64,000 nt of DNA from Cyclina sinensis. Its lineage: Eukaryota > Mollusca > Bivalvia > Venerida > Veneridae. The translations under genes were made by a program, and so were the position numbers. The notes beneath the pieces are model-generated. The model searched no databases, had not been told where the DNA came from, and worked only from the letters and a program-made list of their open reading frames with translations. The DNA is taken from the NCBI GenBank assembly GCA_012932295.1, contig JAAONU010000004.1, positions 8,866,630 to 8,930,629 of the forward strand, written 5' to 3'. Position 1 is the stretch's first letter, and every line of letters starts with the position of its first letter. Positions 60,353 to 64,000 of the stretch are shown in pieces.

Positions 60353-60669
60353 GAGACAGTACAAAAATACATTAGTACATAGTCATTGGAGCGTGATCTT
60401 GCAAAATTATGCTGTAAATGTTATTCTGCGAAATAAATTTGACTTATAAGGTCGATTTGAAAGCATTAATATGATATATTTTGTGCATAAATTCAAAATA
60501 AGATCACCTGCGAGTAAACTGAAGTGCTGAAACTTCTCAAACATATTTTGTGCAATTCAATATTGTCTTTTCTTTTTTAAATAAAAGGTTTCTTCTTTAG
60601 CGAGCGTCATTTGAAAGCTATTTTTGATTTGACTGGGTTTCCCTATATAACATTTTATAATGACTAAAT

Positions 60670-60865
60670 TTAAAACGAGTGGTTTAGGGGTAAGAGCACC
60701 GGACCCCTAATCCGGAGGTCGTGAGTTCGAATCCCACCAGAGGTGATATTCTCTTTCGATTTCCACATTCCACGCAGGTGTATTACTAGTTAAGACAGTC
60801 AGTCATCCGTTGCGACTAAACGCACCAAGTCTGTGTCCTCAAAACGGAGTTTGACATTAAACGAA
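60670..60865 (+). mobile_element. tRNA-headed SINE with nearly intact anticodon and T arms
   Basis: GTGGTTTAGGGGTAAGAGC (A-box), then a perfect CCGGA/TCCGG stem around the loop CCCCTAA, then GTGAGTTCGAATCCCACC. The loop has C instead of U at position 33, and a SINE-type body follows (GTGATATTCTCT, as in 56908-57125). I therefore call a SINE, not a tRNA gene. Confidence 0.65.
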
Positions 60866-60991
60866 ACGAAAAACTTTATTTTCAAAACTGCATCAGAATT
60901 TAACGACTTCACACCGTTCAACTGGGTTTGCGAACGGCCGTCGATCCGCGAACGACAGCAGGCTGTGCACATGTCGATATTTTGATGCACT

Positions 60992-61080
60992 GGTGAGCGT
61001 TTGCCTGAATTATATATCTTCCCGCAAGATTCTGGCATGAACAATTGTTTTAGGTGGTTTCCTATTTTAAAAGGATCGTA
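60992..61080 (+). repeat. Left arm of a roughly 90-bp inverted repeat pair
   Basis: GGTGAGCGTTTGCCTGAATT, CGCAAGAT, TGGCATGAACAATTGTTTT, GTTTCCT, TTTAAAAGGA. The right arm at 63081-63173 has the inverse of the same blocks in the same order. Confidence 0.8.
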
Positions 61081-61495
61081 GCAATGAAATCGTGATTTAA
61101 ACTTTACTTAACTAAGTATAATTTTGTTTTGTTTCCTTGCATTTTTCGCTTCCACGATAAATATCAACTTTTTTATCACTGGTGACAAAAAAAATCTCCT
61201 TCAGTCGGAATTCTTTTATTCGGTGACGTGCTCTAACAATAACAAGTCTAATTCAAATCTTTTCTGTATTTCTAAGCATTTTGAAGCGTGATCGTCATCA
61301 AAATGTCTAACGATTTCATGAAATTGTGAAAAGGTCAAAATGCGGCAGTAGCATTTGAAGGCACTGTTACAGCGTATATAGCTTATGTCGAATACAGCTC
61401 ATTGTAAGCTATACGTGTGAAGATGTTGCATATTCCCTCATTTTTATAGGTTGTTAACTCTTTATTAAGAATCAGGTATGTCATTACTGAACATC

Positions 61496-61805
61496 ACATT
61501 TCCACCATCATTGTAAACAACATCAACAACATCAGCGATTATCATAATCATCGCCATCATCAGCAACAGAAGCAACAGCAGCCGATGAAATGATGATCCA
61601 CCACTATCACAAGCACCATTATATTCGTCGTTACTTTTAATACAAGCATCACTATTATCAATACCACCATATCCGTTGTGATAGCCATCATCACAACAGC
61701 AGTAGAAGTGCCAGCAACAGCATGATCACCATAAAACACCACCACCACCATCTTCATCGTCGTCGACATCATCATAACCACCATAGTCGCCAATAATCAT
61801 CACAC
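61496..61805. repeat. Imperfect trinucleotide-rich tract (ATC/CAC/AGC type)
   Basis: Low-complexity sequence of ATCATC, CAACAGCAG and CACCACCACC units. Open frames through it are compositional. Confidence 0.8.
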
Positions 61806-62007
61806 TTATTATAATACTTATCAATATTGTATTTTTTAATATGTAATTAACATATTTGCAAACTTCACACTGTCTTTTTTTACTTTGGATGTATAGTGAT
61901 ATGATACTCTGCATTGATTATATTATGATTATATTTTCCCCAATATATTATTATTAAACACAGTTTATGCGACCGGAAGAATGAGAAAAAAGATTTTGGA
62001 GATAACG

Positions 62008-62036
62008 ATGCCGATGATGATGATGATGATGATGGA
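62008..62036 (+). repeat. (GAT)n microsatellite
   Basis: About nine GAT units, followed by GAA-rich sequence to about 62085. Confidence 0.9.
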
Positions 62037-63080
62037 GAAGAGAGTCGGACTACGACGAAAGAAGAAGAAAAAAGAAGAAGACGATGATGACGACGCCTGT
62101 GTTGGTTATGGTGATTTCAAAAAACCGACGATAGTGTTTATAATGAAAATGATGATGAATGCAGATTTTTAGATGAGAATCAAAATGATGTTGACCATTG
62201 TGAGCTGTATACGTTAAGTCTGAAAAATATATGTTATCCAACGTATACAGCTTACGTCAGCTGTGTTCGTTTCATGCTCACGAATACAGCTCACTGTAAG
62301 CTATGTTCGATGTCAGCCAACGAATACGTAAGCTGAATACATACGCTGAAACAAGGCATCGAGTTACCAAGTTTCAGCATTGTACTCTGATAGTCATGCA
62401 TGTAAAAGACATGAAAATGCAAAAATGGTTGAATACTTACTTTGGTTGTCCTTTCTTGCTTGCATTATTTCATCTTGCAGATTTAAGAGACCTTTATAAT
62501 TAAAAGGGCATAAGAACATCGGAATTCGTGATTACTATCTAAAGTAAGGCTACATCATACTAAATTTACATCAGATGTGAAGGACCGGGTGACGTCATTA
62601 GTAGTTTACAAGAACCTGAATAATGTATTACAAAACTGTGGCAACATTTATAGCAGTTTATCAAGAATCATAAACAAAAGGTCACGGTATATACATACAT
62701 AATAAGGCAACGTTTAAGTCGAAAAACTATATATATTTCATTAATTTTTCACTTGGCGGCGGGCCGTAGTCTTTTTCCTTTCAACTGATCTAACTGCATT
62801 CGTCATCATCAATATTTCTCTATTAACGGCGGTTGTCATTACCAAAATCCAGAATACATATCCACTTCATTTGTAAAAAAAACTTTGCAGAAAATGAGAC
62901 TGAATGGAACCTGATGTTTGGAATAATTAGAGAAAAATTCTCAAACTTTATCATGGAATATTTCAAGTTTCGTTTTGCAAATATTTTCGGCCGATTCAGC
63001 AAATTACTTATTCAGTAGAAAATGTGCAGACTTTTTGAGCGATTTTAAATAAAGCACTGGTTGAAACGTAATTTTGTCGG

Positions 63081-63173
63081 TATGGTCCTTTTAAACAAGG
63101 AAATCACCAAAAACAATTATTGTTCATGCCAACATCTTGCGTGAACGTATAAAATTCAGGCAAACGCTCACCT
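63081..63173 (-). repeat. Right arm of the inverted repeat pair with 60992-61080
   Basis: The inverse complement shares GGTGAGCGTTTGCCTGAATT, CGCAAGAT and TTGGCATGAACAA with the left arm. The arms are about 2.0 kb apart. Confidence 0.8.
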
Positions 63174-63329
63174 TCACCAAAATACTTCAACTTTAACTTA
63201 TTACTGCCAAAAGTTAATACTGACTATACTAGGCAGGCGCGTGTCAGGAACATTAAAATTATAAAAGATAATAACAAAGAAAACAAGATTTAACTGAAGA
63301 TCTTGCTTAAACATTTATTTTAAATACTT

Positions 63330-64000
63330 AAAATCTATAAAACTTGTTTAGTCCACTGATAAAAGCTGGCACAGTTGGGGTAGCCTTAATCTCGGTCGGT
63401 AATTCGTTCCAGAGTCGTATAGTCCTTGGGAAGAATGAGTTCATGTGATGTTGTGTTTTTGATTGTGGGATGAAGAATTTGCTGTTTCTTGTGTTTGTAA
63501 GGTGATTGTGATCGACATTGACCTGTTTGTTTTTTTATTTTGTGTAGCATGACCAGGATGGCATGGTTTCGCCTTTATTCTAAAGTTGACCATTTTAGTT
63601 CCTTGATCATGTTTGTTACACTGCTTGTATAGTGGTAATCATTATGAACGTACCTTGCAGCTGACCTCTAGACCATTTCTATTCTGTGTGTGAGATATTG
63701 TTGCCATGGATGCCATATGGTTGAGCAGTATTCAAGCTGTGGTTTTACATATGTTTTGTATGCTGCTTCTTTGAGTTGTTTGTTATGTGTTTTGACATTT
63801 CGTCTGATGAACCTTAAGCTGTTTTTGCTTTGTTTGTGATATTGTTTATATGGGATGCCCAGTTTAGGTTACGACTTATTGTAACTTCTAAGTATTTTGC
63901 ATTTTCTGTGGTTTTCAGTATAGTGTAATGTAGGGTGAAGGGAAAGATGACCGAGTTTTTTCCTGTGTATTCTGAGTACTTCACACTTGTCAGGGTTGAA
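63330..64000 (-). mobile_element. Decayed 3' end of a non-LTR (jockey/CR1-like) retrotransposon
   Basis: The minus strand encodes fragments of a reverse-transcriptase C-terminus: FNPDKCEVLRIHRK, then after a frameshift NAKYLEVTISRNLNWASH and INNITNK, then QLKEAAYKTYVKPQLEYCS and TIWHPWQQYLTHRIEMV followed by an in-frame TAG. The thumb-like LEYCSTIWHPW motif is typical of these elements. It runs off the window edge and is not functional as written. Confidence 0.85.

Noticed and set aside
60680..60750. tRNA gene
   Set aside because: The anticodon loop lacks U33 and a SINE body follows; other heads in the window show the same pattern.
61560..62241. Several short open frames rich in Met, Asp or His
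   Set aside because: They follow ATC and GAT low-complexity tracts.

Overview
This is a eukaryotic, AT-rich window that looks like a bivalve mollusc. The evidence is intron-rich genes with GT-AG junctions, an invertebrate-type FAAH and CREB, and repeats I recognise as typical of bivalves: short inverted-repeat elements, tRNA-headed SINEs and long minisatellites. The repeat assignment comes from memory, not from a database search.

Layout. Positions 1-1663 show no gene I can support. From 1717 to 17748 (+) lies a 23-exon gene for an uncharacterised protein of about 1,347 residues with an N-terminal von Willebrand A (VWA) domain carrying a complete MIDAS metal site. Positions 17750-21000 hold a head-to-head pair of SINEs and other repeat-like DNA. 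From 48035 down to 21027 (-) lies a 17-exon fatty acid amide hydrolase gene (FAAH, about 578 residues) with the full Lys-Ser-Ser catalytic triad. Its introns are inflated by minisatellites, MITEs and foldback elements. Its last intron carries a single-exon B-box (TRIM-like) gene on the opposite strand (23944-24873). Positions 48036-53146 contain no supported coding exon, but do contain small inverted-repeat elements and candidate regulatory motifs. From 56047 down to 53147 (-) are six coding exons of CREB (300 residues) with the KID phosphorylation motif and bZIP. A CpG-containing stretch with a CRE-like site near 58170-58220 is a candidate 5' region for it. From 58.2 kb to the end there are SINEs, simple repeats, an inverted pair about 2 kb apart and a decayed non-LTR retrotransposon 3' end.

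The genes do not form an operon or an obvious pathway. FAAH degrades bioactive lipid amides at internal membranes, CREB is a cAMP/Ca-responsive transcription factor, the VWA protein is of unknown role, and the B-box protein belongs to a family widely expanded in bivalves.

The most unusual signal is in FAAH. Two exon ends (exons 9 and 10) are each followed by tandem arrays that repeat the 5' splice site itself. A third array, in intron 13, repeats a directly abutting 3'/5' splice-site motif like a recursive-splicing ratchet point. The exon 13/14 boundary in that same intron is the only junction in my three multi-exon models whose reading phase does not close.
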